NCBI GenBank assembly: GCA_020698575.1
Contig: CM036245.1
Coordinates: forward strand, 4,396,109 to 4,460,108
From: Bostrychus sinensis
Taxonomy: Eukaryota > Chordata > Actinopteri > Gobiiformes > Eleotridae
Length of the DNA stretch: 64,000 bases
Direction of reading: 5' to 3'
The notes under the pieces are model-generated. The model had not been told where the DNA came from. It was given only the letters and a program-made list of their open reading frames with translations, and did not search any database. Positions 42,389-55,900 of this stretch are shown here, one piece after another. A program made the translations under genes and the position numbers. How positions within the stretch are numbered: the first letter of the stretch is position 1; the number at the start of each line of letters is the position of its first letter.

Positions 42389-42560
42389 GTCAGACTGGTA
42401 CTGCTCTCAGGACCTACAGCCCCATATCCCGACTTTAACTCCTCCTCTGTTTACTCTGAAGATAAATGCTTCTGTACACAAAACTCACAAAGCATTTCAA
42501 AATATTTGCACACATCTGGTGGGTGGAAGGTTTGGAGACGCACCTCTGAAATAATTTTCA
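42389..42560 (-). promoter_or_regulatory. putative copy B promoter / 5' UTR with FOXA-like motif
   Basis: The DNA just upstream of the copy B start is nearly identical to that upstream of copy C (1519-1690). On the gene strand it contains GTAAACA (plus 42448-42454, TGTTTAC), a FOXA/HNF3-type core about 60 bp before the ATG, and a nearby GTTAAAG that could act as a weak TATA or HNF1 half-site. Liver-type regulation would suit an A2M gene, but this rests only on short motifs and paralogue conservation. No transcription start can be placed. Confidence 0.35.
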
Positions 42561-42769
42561 CTTTCTGACATAAAAATCTTTTTTTTTTTTCAGTATTAGT
42601 GACTTGTGGTAGTTGTAGACGTAGTAGTCGTACACCCCGAATTCCGGTAATGTTGAGCGAATATTTTATTCTCAATAGAACATAGATAACATAACAAATG
42701 TTTACACTGAGAGATTTTACACTTTTATCACAAAATGAGCTCATTTCAAATTTAATGAGTTTCTGGAGT

Positions 42770-43060
42770 TTTGGTGGTTTCCAGATGCTGAGGAGTTTGT
42801 GGTCATTGTTAATGTATTTTTCGATTAATGATGCACCAAAAGTTCTCAATAGGTAACAGATCTGGACTGCAGGCCAATTCAGCACTGGACTCTTCTACAA
42901 TAAAGCTCTGCTGTTGTAACAGCTGCAGTCTGTGGTTTTGCATTCTCCTGCTGAAAAACACAAGGTCTTCCCTGAAATAGACGTCATCTGAAGGGGAGCA
43001 GATGTTGCTCTAAAACCTTTATAAACCCTTCAGCATTCATAGCTCCTTCCAAAACACACA
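42770..43060 (-). pseudogene. Tc/mariner-type transposase fragment in the A-B spacer
   Basis: Collinear with 2060-2320 and more degraded, with no useful open frame. Compared with the B-C spacer it lacks about 120-180 bp that follow at 2320-2480. It serves as a marker that the two spacers are duplicates. Confidence 0.6.
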
Positions 43061-43473
43061 GTTTGCTCTGAATCTGAAGACGATGTTGCTCTGTAGATGA
43101 TGAGATCTGCAAAGACTTTGGGGAACATTGTTTTTTAAGTTTTCCACTTTAATCTTTTCCTCTTCACTCGTTCACAGATTGGAGAGCCTCTGCCTATCTT
43201 TACTTCTGAGAGACTCTGCCTCTCTAAGACTTCCCTTTAGAGCTAATCCTGTTACAGACCTGGGATCAGTTAACTTCATTAGTTGCTAGATGTTCTCCCA
43301 GCTGAGTCTTAATAAAAATATCTTGCTTTTTCAGTCATTTGTTGCCCCTGTCCCAACTATTTAGAGACCTGTATCAGGTCATCACAGACAACCATTCACT
43401 CTCACATTCATTCACTATGAGACATTTAGAGACACTCTTCACATTTTTCTGGGAATATTTCATTTATTTGTAT

Positions 43474-43479
43474 TTTATT
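43474..43479 (-). terminator. polyadenylation signal AATAAA, copy A
   Basis: AATAAA on the minus strand 33 nt after the copy A stop codon (43512-43514), in sequence homologous to the copy B 3' end. Confidence 0.6.
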
Positions 43480-43511
43480 CTACAAACATTTGTATTTTGT
43501 GTTCTGTTTGT

Positions 43512-43909
43512 TCACTGAGCGACTGCAGCACACGGAGAGGTGTACTCTGTCTCGGCCTGGTCACCTGTGGGCAACAAAAGTACATGAAACATTACTTCTA
43601 CCCTGTTAAAAGCATGTCAATGTTGAAGTATTGAAGTATTTGTCGTACTTGGTTGGTAGTAGTCGTAGATTTTGACCACAGCAGGTTTCAGGTTCTGTAT
43701 GACCATCTCCTGTTGGAGCCTCAGATCGTAGGACACAGTGTGGTCCTTTGCTAACTGCATTCAGAAACAAGAATTAAATTGAATAAAAAATTCTCCTTGA
43801 GTCTGAATGTGGGCCCCATTTGATCCCAGATTACTTTATTTGACCCACTTTTTACAGAACCAAAGTTATTTTTCTAAGTTAGTTCATTCTCACCATTATG
43901 GCACATGTA

Positions 43910-44000
<91 letters not shown>

Positions 44001-47000
44001 TACACACACACACACACACACACACGGACAAAATTGTTGGTACCCTTTGGTTAATGAAAGAAAAACTTACAATGGTCACAGAAATAACTTGAATCTGACA
44101 AAAGTAATAATACATTAAAATTCTATGAAATGTAACCAATGAAAGTCAGACATTGCTTTTCAACCATGCTTCAACAGAATTATTTAAAAAAATAAACTCA
44201 TGAAACAGGCCTGGACAAAAATGATGGTACCCCTAGAAAAGACTGAAAATAATTTGACCAAAGGGACATGTTAATCCAAGGTGTGTCCACTAATTAGCAT
44301 CACAGGTGTCTACAATCTGGTAATCAGTCAGTGGGCCTATATATAGGGCTACAGGTAGTCACTGTGCTGTTTGGTGACATGGTGTGTACCACACTCAACA
44401 TGGACCAGAGGAAGCAAAGGAAAGCGTTGTCTCAGGAGATTAGAAAGAAAATTATAGGCAAGCATGTTAAAGGTAAAGGCTATAAGACCATCTCCAAGCA
44501 GCTTGATGTTATTATTCAGAAATTTAAGATTCATGGGACTGAGGCCAACCTCCCTGGATGTGGCCACAGGAGGAAAATTGATGACTACTCAAAGAGACGG
44601 ATAATACAAATGGTAACATAAGAGCCCAGAAAAACTTCTAAAGAGATTAAAGGTGAACATCAAGCTCAAGGAACATCAGTGTCAGATCGCACCATCCATC
44701 ACTGTTTGAGCCAAAGTGGACTTCATGGGTTACTTCAAAATGTTATTAACTAAATTTTACGTATAAAATTTGACGTGTTTTTTGTGATCATCTGTTAAAA
44801 ATGAAGACATTTTGGTTGAATTTTTGCTAATGTTTGAGCACGTACCAAAATAAACTCAACAAACAGGAACACAGATCATATTCTCTCTCACCTCTCGGAT
44901 GTAAATCAGAACATGGTCGTCCTTCTGCTCCACTCGATCCACCAGAGGCTCAGACTCCAGCTGCGACAACACACAATACAGAAAAAAGTTGTCTAAGGAC
45001 CATACTGCACCAACAGCTTCTCTGACCACCAGTAGTAGTAACACTAGTAGTAGCTGGAGTTGTAATAGTATCAGTAGTAGTTCCAGTAGTAGCAGTAGTA
45101 GTAGTAATATCAGTAGTAACTTACGTTCTTCAGAGAGCTTTGGTCTGGTGTGAACCCTGAGAGCACTTTGATGTCCAGGATCACCATGTTAGTGCTGTTC
45201 TGCTCTCCGAAGTAACTGAAGGGAAATAAACAACACGTTAACACGTCTACTCTGATAATTATACTTTTATACAGTATTAGAACCTGACCGATATGGGTTT
45301 TTTGATGCCGATGCTGATACCAGTATTAGGTAACAAAAAAAAAATAAATAAATAAATAAATAAAATACCGATATCCGATACATCAGCCGATACAGTTACA
45401 CATTAGGAAAACATTAAAACATTTTTCTTTCTGCTCTTGTTTACATGAATATGGCGTGTACAGCCCAGGCCACTTTATTAGACTAAACGTATTTTTAAAA
45501 TGTTGTAGAAAGCTGCTTATTGTTCTTTATGCTGATTGTTATGTAGGTTGTTTTGGGCATTGCTGTGGGGAGTATTATTATGTTTTATATTTATTTATTT
45601 TATTTAGCTTTAACTAAATTTGTTTAACATAAATTTCATTTAAACTTGCTCTGGATGTAGAGCATGGGGAGAACTACAAAATGCATTTTGGATTTTTGTT
45701 CTATGAGGTTTTATGGCAGAGAAATTAGCAAAATATTTTTATTGCCTTTTTGAGCTTTTCAGGCCATGAGAAGGATGATTTGGGCTGTTTCCTATGAACT
45801 GCAGAGTAAAAGCCCAACTGTTTGGAAACACCAGTGCCCTCTGCACAAATAGTAGAAGGCATCATTTGCAAGTAAACAGGTCTTATTCCAGTGTTCCAGC
45901 ACACAGTAAAAATAGTACTGTTTTTATCAGCGGATACCTGATACCTTTATAATGGGCCATATCGGCCAATATTATCGGATGGCTGATATATCGGTTGGGC
46001 TCTGTATAGTATATATGTAACCGGTGTTGCTCTAGCTACTTTTATTGTGGTGAGCTTCCGCTCTAGTTGTGGCTTCCGCCGTGGTGACGCAAGTTAGCTT
46101 CATTTAGTTCCGGGTTCATGGCACGGCACGCTCTCATCCTCCTCGGCTCCTCGCTGTGGCTGTTTGTTTGCTGTGTTCGGTTCCCGTGTTTTGGATCGGA
46201 TCTATAATTTCAAAGATTCAACGGTACGTGCTGTGTTATATCAGTTAGTAAAATAGCGGTATTCTATCCCGCTCTGTTATTTTGTTTGTGTTGGGGCATC
46301 GGGGCCGCCGTGTTCAGTGCTCTGAGAGCGCATTGCTAGCTTAGCATAAACTCCGCTCCAAATGCCTTGAAGGAATATGGCACATATTTCTAAGCATGTA
46401 GCCATATTTGGAGTCTGTAAGAAGCCGAATTAAGGGCAGTACCTTTGGTATTGGGAGAGCATTCTCCTTTTCTTTATTTAGGCTTTGATGTAACTATGTT
46501 ACGCAAACATGCTAAATAGCATGTTTAGCATTGCAAACCGGTTTGATGTAGAATGAATGAATTGTTGCGCAATAATGATACGTATGCAGAATGTACCTTT
46601 TGTTTAATATAAGTGCACTTATGTATTCTTGAACTGTTGTATAAAGTATATTAATTCACTGTGATAGCACTAACACAAGCTTGTTAATTTGTGTTTTGAC
46701 CTCGTACAGGTCAGGGTTTTTTTGCACCCAATGGAAATCAACTAATCAACTACAGATGGCGAGCTACTCTTCAACCACCCTTGTGGTAGGAACTTGAACC
46801 ACTCAACCACTGTCTTTCCTTCTTTCGGATAAGTTTTTTCCCTTGTTCCTGGATTACTGGATTACTGGATTACTGGACAATTTCGGATTTGATAACATTC
46901 AAGCTGCTATAAACACAGACATATGGACTGAAATATTGATGCTGTCTTTGTATTGTAATATTATGATTATTGAATATCTGCATATATATATCATATAAAA

Positions 47001-49137
47001 CTTTATTATAAATATTCATATATATCTACCCTAATACATTTATACCTTTAAACTATACTCTGTTGTATGTGTTTATTCACACAGTTCAGACTCCCTATGA
47101 ACCAACTTCTGTTGCTTTGAGTAATCAAACATTACTCTAAGCTGTAGTCAGTACTCATAGCCCAGGGGGCGTTACATATACCTATGTATACTTGTTATAA
47201 AAGAGCTGGAGTCTTACTGTGACATGAGGTTGAGGCTGAGCACAGGCCTCTGACTCTCACAGTCCATCTGACCTTTGACCTCCACCCTCAGAGTGTTGAC
47301 CTCTTTGGGCGTCGGGACGTTGTAGTGAAGAGAAATCTGGACAAGAACAAGAATCATTTATGTGAGCAATATCAGAGATTTTAACAGATCTGACGAATAC
47401 TGTAAAGTACTGTTACTTCAAAATACTTTCACTCAAGTAGAAGTAAAAATACTCCTACAACTAAAATGTTACTAAAAGTAAAAGATATTTAGTGCAGTGC
47501 AGGGACGTCACCTGCATCACGAAGAGTAAAAAATAAACAAAATACGTCTCCAATATAATGTTTTCAGACACTTTCAATGTGCACTCTAAAATTTTATAAT
47601 TGTTACATATTTAGTTTTGGTGATTGCATAAAACTGCACATAAAGCGCGAAATCATGCAGACAGTACTCTGCCTCCCTGAAGGGGGCGTACGAGAGCACA
47701 CAGGTTCATGTTGCTGCCGTTCTTCTACGCAGAGATGTGGCTAGCTGCAAATCCAAACTCAATGCACAGCTGCAGTCTGTTCATTTAAAAATTTTGCTCC
47801 AAGTGAAAGCTTCACATGGAAGATATTATATCTAACCTTACCAATCAAAATAGGATTTAAGTAATAAAGGAAGACCAACGCCGGAGCTAAAAGATCTGCT
47901 TCAAACATCAGGTCAGAAAATAACTCGCTCTTTTCAAACCGAGTGGTACACCTGTAAGGACTGGCTGTGTAAATCTGACTCTAATGCCAGTAGGGATGGG
48001 TATTGTTAAGATTTTAACAGTACTACTACTCTTATTGATACTGCTTCTTTGCCAGAATAGTTGCTGTTGTAGCGCTGGCATGTGACGCTTGTCCCTGCCG
48101 TGTCCATGCGCGGTGTCGGTGTCTACTTTAGCGGAGTTGAACCACTCTTTTTCTCTCTCCGTCAGTGTGCAGTTGTGGCGCGCTGCTGTGCGCGGCAGCC
48201 CCACAAGCTCTGCTCCTCTCACTCAGTCAAACATCAGCTGAGGGAACCGCAGTCTCGTCTTTTATGAGAGGAGTGAAATTATTTTACGCACCTGATCTAT
48301 GGCATGACATTTACTGCGACTACTCAGTACCTGTAATAGCACCGTTAAGGCAGAAGCTTATCAGTCCACATGGACCACCATGACGTGGCACTGGTATAAT
48401 ACCGGTCATCAGTGCCTCACCTGCCATGAACCTCACCACACGTCACTGCTGCAGAGGCTGGCACAGCAGCTAAATACTCTTCTAAAGTAAAAGTACTGTT
48501 ACTGTATCAGTACTCTTGAGTAATGATGCAGAGGCTGGCACAGCAGTCCTTTATAATTACTGTTACTGCAAATAATAATTACTCAAGAGTACTGATTACT
48601 CAAGAAGTACTGTTACTAACAAAATAATAATCCAGTCAAGTAGAAGTAACAGTATGTTGTGATAAAACTACTCTTAGAAGTGCAATTTATCCAAAAAGTT
48701 ACATGATTACATTGTAACAGTAAAAGTAGTTCATTAATACAAATCTCTGATTAGTATAAAGTATTGTTAAAATGTAAAGTAGTATTGTCGATACCACTCT
48801 TACTGTTAGTATGAGTACTGCATTTTCAGTAACATAAAATAAATGCAGGATCCCATCGGCACATTCAGGTTTGTGTTATGTATGACTGACCTGCACAGAG
48901 GCACACATGCTGCCCATCACCTCCAGGCTGTACTTCCCTGTACCGCCCCCCAGTGGTTTCTCCTGGTACAGCAGCTTGTTGCTCTGGTCCAGGTGGAAGG
49001 ACAGAGACCCGCTCGGAGACTGGACCAAGACCGAGCTGGACCCATCAGGACTGAAGACCAGAGTGGAGTACAGAGCCAGGGCCTGGAGCGCCACCACCGT
49101 GTCCTACAACAATACAAGAATATTACAACTGCTACTG

Positions 49138-49181
<44 letters not shown>

Positions 49182-52100
49182 GTCACATATGTTTTTCTGC
49201 CTTACTGGTCAGTTAGGGGCATATCAACATTGTGCTGTTTTGATCTGGCTCTGATTGGGCGGGAGTTGTGTTGGTGGTGCACGTACTTTGCCCAGACTGA
49301 GCGCCTTCAGCCGGCGGCCATCCACAGAACTCTATGCTAAGGAAACCCAATCAGGCCTGCACCGTTAAACCAGACTGATGGACTAGTCCATTACCGGGAA
49401 GGAAATAAAACACCAAAGCATTCCACCGCTGTTTTGGTTTATTTGCCAGCTTTTCCCATTGTATGCTGTTTGTTTTATTTACTATTGGGCACCCACTGTC
49501 ATTGTTGGTCACTACATTGGTATATTGCTATTATTGAGAGGAGAGGGTTAGATGGAGCCAGAGGGTTCTCTGTGGGTCACCTGAGTGGAAGAGAATCCTC
49601 CGTAGGGGTTCTGCTCTCCCGTTAACCAGCGGACGATCTTAGAGGCGTACCCCAGGTCTTCCACACTGACCGAGGGCTGGGACAGAATGGACAGAAGGAC
49701 ATAGGAGCTGGTCTCTACAGACAGAGAGGCCGAGGTGCTCAAGGACGTCTGTGACCAGTGAAGAAATCCTCCTGGAGAACACAAACACAGGTCAACTTAG
49801 AAAACCACCTCAGAAAATGGCAACCGTGGGGAACAGACAGAGCATAAAATGGTTAATTAGCACGGCTTTTAGCAACAAGACACTAACAGATAAATGAGCT
49901 GACTGCTTTGAAATGACTCTTATATAATAATGTTTTATTTAGTTTACTGTCAGATTTGGGCTCTGTTTCTCTTTTTTCTGTTGTTTTGCGGTATGAGCAG
50001 TTGGAGCCACCTCTGGCCTACGAGGGACAAAAGATGCCCTGACCGTACTTGCCTTCCTCGTGTCTTTCCTCGTGCAGTTCCTTAAGCAGGTGAGCGCGAG
50101 TCTCTGTGTCTCCGGCCAAACTGAACACGTAGGCCATCAGAGCGGTCGTGTAGGTGTTGTCCAGGTTCTTCATGTTATTCTTCAAACAGGAGAGACTCTT
50201 GTTCACCACTGGATCCTACAAATACAAGGATGAGGCTGAGGTTAGAGCTGGAGGCCTAGAGGAAGATCAGAGAGGAGGTTTATGGATGGAGAGAAAGAGG
50301 ACATGAAGTTATTTGGTGTGAGAGAAGAGGATGCGGAGGAGAGGGTTAGTTGGAGGCAGAAGGGGCCATTTGTAGCACAGAATGAGATTTCATATGGCCA
50401 AATGGAAAGTTGTATACCAACAACTTACTGACTTTCTTCTGCGGAACAACTGCTTTGATGATTTTCAGTCAGGTTTTAGGCTCCATCACAGCACTGAGAC
50501 TGCTCTTATCAAGGCGACTAATGACATCCGCATGAACACTGACACAGGCAAAGTCTCTGTCTTAGTTCTGCTGGATCTGAGGCTGCTTTTGATACAGTTG
50601 ACCATGTGATCCTGGTACAAAGATTAGAGGACTGGGTAGGTATTTCTGGTACTGCCCTAAAATGGTGTAAGTCCTATCTTGAAGACAGGACGTACTTTGT
50701 TGAAATTGGTAACTGTGTCTCAGACCAAATGGCCCTGACCTGTGGAGTGCCCCAGGGGTCCATCCTGGGACCTCTTTTGTTCAATCTTTACATACTCCCT
50801 TTAGGCCAATTATTAAGCTGCAATAACATATCCTACCACAACTCTGCAGATGACTCAGATTTACATCTCACTGACAGCAGGTGAATATGGACCTGTGGAT
50901 TCACTCTGTCACTGCATCCAACAGATGAATGAGTGGATGAGAAACAACTTTCTCCAGCTAAATACAGACAAGACTGAAATAATCATCTTTGGCCACAGAA
51001 ACAAAGACAAGGTGTCTGTCGTCACCTCGAGTCTCTTTCACTAAAACCAAGTCAGGTTAGAAATCTCGGGGTAATCCTGGACTCTGACTTGAACTTCAGC
51101 AGTCACATTAAATCTATAACATCATCAGCATTTTACCATCTCAAAAACATTGCCAGAATCAAAGGTTTACTGTCTAAACCAGACCTAGAGAGACTTATTC
51201 ATGCGTTCATCTCCAGCAGGTTAGACTACTGTAACACTGCTCACTGGACTCACTAAACCAGCTGTGAGACAGCTGCAGGACGTCCAGAACGCTGCTGCTC
51301 AGGTCCTGACCAAAACCAGGAAGTACGACCATATTAGTCCTGTCCTCAGGTCTCTGCACTGGCTTCCTGTTGCTCAGAGAATAAACTTTAAAACATCTCT
51401 GCTGTCTACAAGTCTCTCCATGGCTTAGCACCAAAGTACATCTCTGACCTGTTGGTCCCATATGAACCATCTCGGACTCTGAGGACCTCAGGGACAGGTC
51501 TCTGCTGGGCCCAGAGCCAGGACTAAACTCAGTGAAGCAGTGTTTCAGTTTTCTGCAGCTAAACTCTGGAGCAGTCTTCCTGACGATGTTAGACAGAACT
51601 CTACTCTGACAATGTTCAAGTCCTGACTTAAAACTGTTCTTTTTAGCTGTGCATATGCCAACTGAAAGTGTTTTATCTGCACTCTTCTCTTTTAATTTAA
51701 TTTTAAATGGACTCTTAATTATAATTTTTAAATTTGATTTTATTGTTTTAATTGTGTTTTGTACTTTTAAATTTGCCTTTTTTTCCTGTAAAGCACTGAA
51801 TTGCTCTGTGTATGAATTGTGCTGTACAAATAAACTTGCCTTGCCTTGCCTTCAGCTTCCATCATAAAATGTATTGTTCATGGCCCTCTAGCACAATTAA
51901 ACAACATTTCTATACAACTGAGCATCTCTGCTACACTTAAGCCAGTTCTGAACTTTTTATTGCTTGGTCTGAAATCAGGTCCAATTTGAATTTAGAACCG
52001 ACTATTATATATAACTATAATAGGCTACATCATTGCAAATAAAAAAAAAACTTAACCTAAAATGAGTTTACCAAGAGTGTGTCTGGTAAGTTTATAAATT

Positions 52101-52910
52101 CTCAAAAAATCTTATCTTACTGTCTTTTAAAAAATGTAATTAACTGAAAACAAAATTTATATAAATATATATCACATTTATATAGTGTTTTTTAAATATA
52201 ATACAATCGCTAGCCCTTGAACATTTTTGCATACTTAAAACTGTCCCTCTTTGAAAAATGTTTGGACACCCCTGGTGTACGCAGTACAGAGGCTGGACTT
52301 ACAGTCACAGAAGTGTTCATCTCCAGAAAGGCAGCAGTGATGTAGGCGCTGAGGGTCACTTCATCTGACACTCCTCCCTGAAAAACACGAGACAACAAAA
52401 CACAAGACAGTGGTTACAGATGAGAAAGACTAAAGGGAGCTATGGGACTCCTCTGTTTTACTGAACACTGTAAAATAAACAAATCTTAAATGGCACAATA
52501 TTACAATGCTCAAAACAGCAGTTCATCATTTCCCATGCAATGTAATTTATTTGGTATAAACCTGTCATTTTCAAATGTTTCACACCAAGTATCAGCTCAG
52601 AAAATATGTGGCTTTAAAGTACCAGCTTTAAAGGTGGATTTAGGCTCCTGATGTGCCTAAATCCAGACAAAACCAGGTCTAAACCAACACTAAACCAGGG
52701 ATAAGCCAGGTCTGATCTAGGACTAAACCCGGACTGAATGAAGACAAAACCAAGAATAAAACTGGTTTTAAATCAGGACCAGAACTGTAAAAGACTCCTG
52801 AGTACCACATGAAGAAGCCCAAGTACCACCAGTGGGACCTGTACCACAGTTTGAGAACCAATGCTGTTTTCAGTATACATCAGCAGCTTTTATCTAACTT
52901 GCTTTGGAAG

Positions 52911-52957
<47 letters not shown>

Positions 52958-55900
52958 TATTTGTATAGCACCTTTCTTAACATTGTTACAAAGTGCTTTA
53001 CAGTGCAAAATACATTAAAAACCCATAACAGACCCTTCAAGTAAAAATACAATAAAAAGATAATAAAACAGGAGAAAACAATGTAAAAACAGAATTGACA
53101 GAACAATAAAAACACAAATCAAACAATAAAACAATAAAATCAGGTAATATCAAATGCCTTTCTAAAAAGGAAGGTTTTTAAATGCTTCTTAAAAGTATTG
53201 AGTGCCTGAGTCCTGGGGTGAGTGCATTCCAGAGGGAGGGGGGCCGAACTGCAAATGCCCGGTCCCCTTTAGTGGCTCGCTGGGTTTTGGGGACGACCAG
53301 CAGGGCTCCCTCCCCAGAGCAAAGGGGTCTGGTGGGAGTATAAGGTAAAAGCAGCTCAGATAAATAGTGCGGTGCTAAACCATTAAGTGCTTTAAAAGTC
53401 AAAAGTAAAATTTTAAAATCAATATGAAATTTTATGGGGAGCCAGTGTAGGGATTTAAGGACAGGGGTGATGTGTTGAAGTGTGGGTGTGTTTGTGAGGA
53501 GTCTGGCAGCTGTATTTTGTATTAACTGTAGGTGGTGGAGAGAGGTTTGTGAGAGGCCAACAAGCAGGGAATTGCAGTAATCTGTGAGTAAATAAAAGCA
53601 TAAATAATCTTCTCTAAATCAGAGGGAAATAAAAACGATTTGATTTTAGATATGAGTTTAAGATGATAAAACAAGATTGGACCACACTATTTATTTGACC
53701 TTTAAAAGACAAATTAGAATCAAATAAAACACCAAGAATTTTAGCAGAAGTTGTGAGGTTGTCTGAGAGTTCCCCAAGGTAGGGGGTGAGTTCTGTTGGA
53801 TTGACAGGGGGGGCTATTAAAATGACTTCAGTTTTATTGTTATTGAGCTTGAGAAAGTTTGTAGCCATCCAGGATTTAATATCTATGAGACAGGGTTGTA
53901 GTGTAATGAGTGAATTGTGAGATGTGGGCATGTGAATTTGAGTGTTGTCAGCGTAAAAGTGATAAAAAACATGATGGGTGTCCAGTAAAGTGCCAAGGAG
54001 GAGCAGGTAAATTGAGAAAAGGAGCAGCCCCAGCACTGAGCCTTGGGGAATGCCGTTGCTTAAAGGAGAGTGTGATGAGTTATGGCCATTTATTTCCACC
54101 GAGAATGTCCTGTTAAAAATATACGAGTGTAAAAGTGACAGTGCAGTCCCCTTAATCCCCACCCAGTGTTCAAGTCTGTCTAAAAGAATTCTGTGATCAA
54201 TGGTGTCAAACGCAGCAGTAAATTCAAGTAAGATTAAAATCGAGGATTCGCCCTTGTCAGCAGCCATGAGGAGGTCATTTGCTACTTTGACAAGGGCAGT
54301 TTCAGTGTTATGTTTAGATCTAAAACCAGATTGAAATTTATTAAAAATCGAGTTAAAATTCATAAAAGAAATAAGTTGTGCTGCAATTGTTTTTTCGAGT
54401 ACTTTAGAATAAAAACACAGTTTCGAGATAGGTCTATAGTTATCTAAAATTGAGGGATCAAGAGAATTCTTTTTTAATAGAGGGTGAATAATGGCATGTT
54501 TGAAGCAATCAGGGAAGTATCCATTACAGAGAAGGAGGTTCAATATTTTTAAGAGGACTGGGCCCACTGAGGAGAAGGCATCTTTTAAAAGTCTTGGTGG
54601 AATGAGATCGAGGGAACTTGAGGAAGAGCTAGTGGTGGAGACTAAGGATTGAAGGTCAGATAGAGAAAGTGATTGGAATTGAGCAAAAAATGTTGAAGGT
54701 GTATGAAGGAATGTAGGCTGGGTTGTTATAGGCTGTATATTAGCTCTAATGGCCCCTATTTTCTCTACAAAGTAGATCAGAAATTTATCAGCCAGTGTGC
54801 TATCTGCATCACAGAAACCTGGAGGAGGACTATTAATAACCGAATTAATGACCTTAAATAGAACCCTTGGGTTATGGTTACTATTAGAAATTAGATTGGA
54901 GAAGTAGTCCAGTTTAGCATTTCTGACAGCTTCCTGGTAGGAGTGCATCTGCCATTTAAGGGCAGTGTGATTTGGTTCTGATTTAGTAGTTTTCCAATGT
55001 CTTTCTGCTTTCCTGCAGAGTTGTTTCTATGATCGGGTGTAATCATTCAGCCAAGGATCCTTTTTGACTTTTTGTTTTCTTAAAGTTAATGGAGCAATCT
55101 GGTCAAGGGCAGTTTGACAGTGAAGAAGGAGTGAATTACAGGGTCTTGTGATTCAAGATGGTCATGTACATTTTTGGTCAGGGATGTCCCACCTTCATCC
55201 TGTTGTTGAAGAGTTTCCCTGACTGCCGGAAACACTCGTCCTGCTTCTGTTGGTTCTGGAGCCAGGTCCTGGACTGGAGCACCTTCTCTGGGTCGATGTA
55301 GATGAAGGACTGGGCTTTGGCGAAGGACCGCACCACAAACGCAGTCAGCCTGAGAAAACACACAGGCAACATCATAGATATCTATGAACAACATGCACAA
55401 GGAAGGTTTACATACAGAAGGAGGAAATGAGTTAGCAAAGCATTTCCACTACTACCATTACTACTTCTACTACTACTACTACCACTGCTACTGCTGCTGC
55501 TATTACTCACCACATCAACTACCACTCACCTGTCTGGATGAAGCCCACCTTCTGCATCCTTACAGACTTGAAATACACTGCCTATAAAAAGTATTCACCC
55601 CCTGAGCATTTTTCCTTTATTTTTGCCTTACAGCCAGGAATTTAAATGGATCACTGTGAGGTTTATTTCAGTCACTTTACATCACATGACACTATGAAGA
55701 TGCAAATTATTTTTTATTGTGCAGCACCTAAGAAATATGACAGAAAAACAGAAAAACTTGAAAGTGCATAAGTATTCACCCCCCTGAAGTCAGTACTTTG
55801 TACAACCACCTTCTGAAGGATTTCCAGCTCCAGGTTTTCTAGGATAAGTGTTTATGAGCTTGGTTCATAAAATCATTAGGATTTGTGCTCATTCTTCATC

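Noticed and set aside
43879..44139. Minus-strand open stretch with YLSIYLSIYLS repeats
   Set aside because: Translation of the TAGA and CA microsatellite.
48843..49340. Plus-strand 165-codon open stretch with a Thr run
   Set aside because: Antisense shadow of copy A exon 30 followed by the ACT microsatellite.
53614..54948. 444-codon frame as a host gene
   Set aside because: Clear LINE reverse-transcriptase motifs, a 3' ATT-repeat tail and absence from copy B show it is a retrotransposon.
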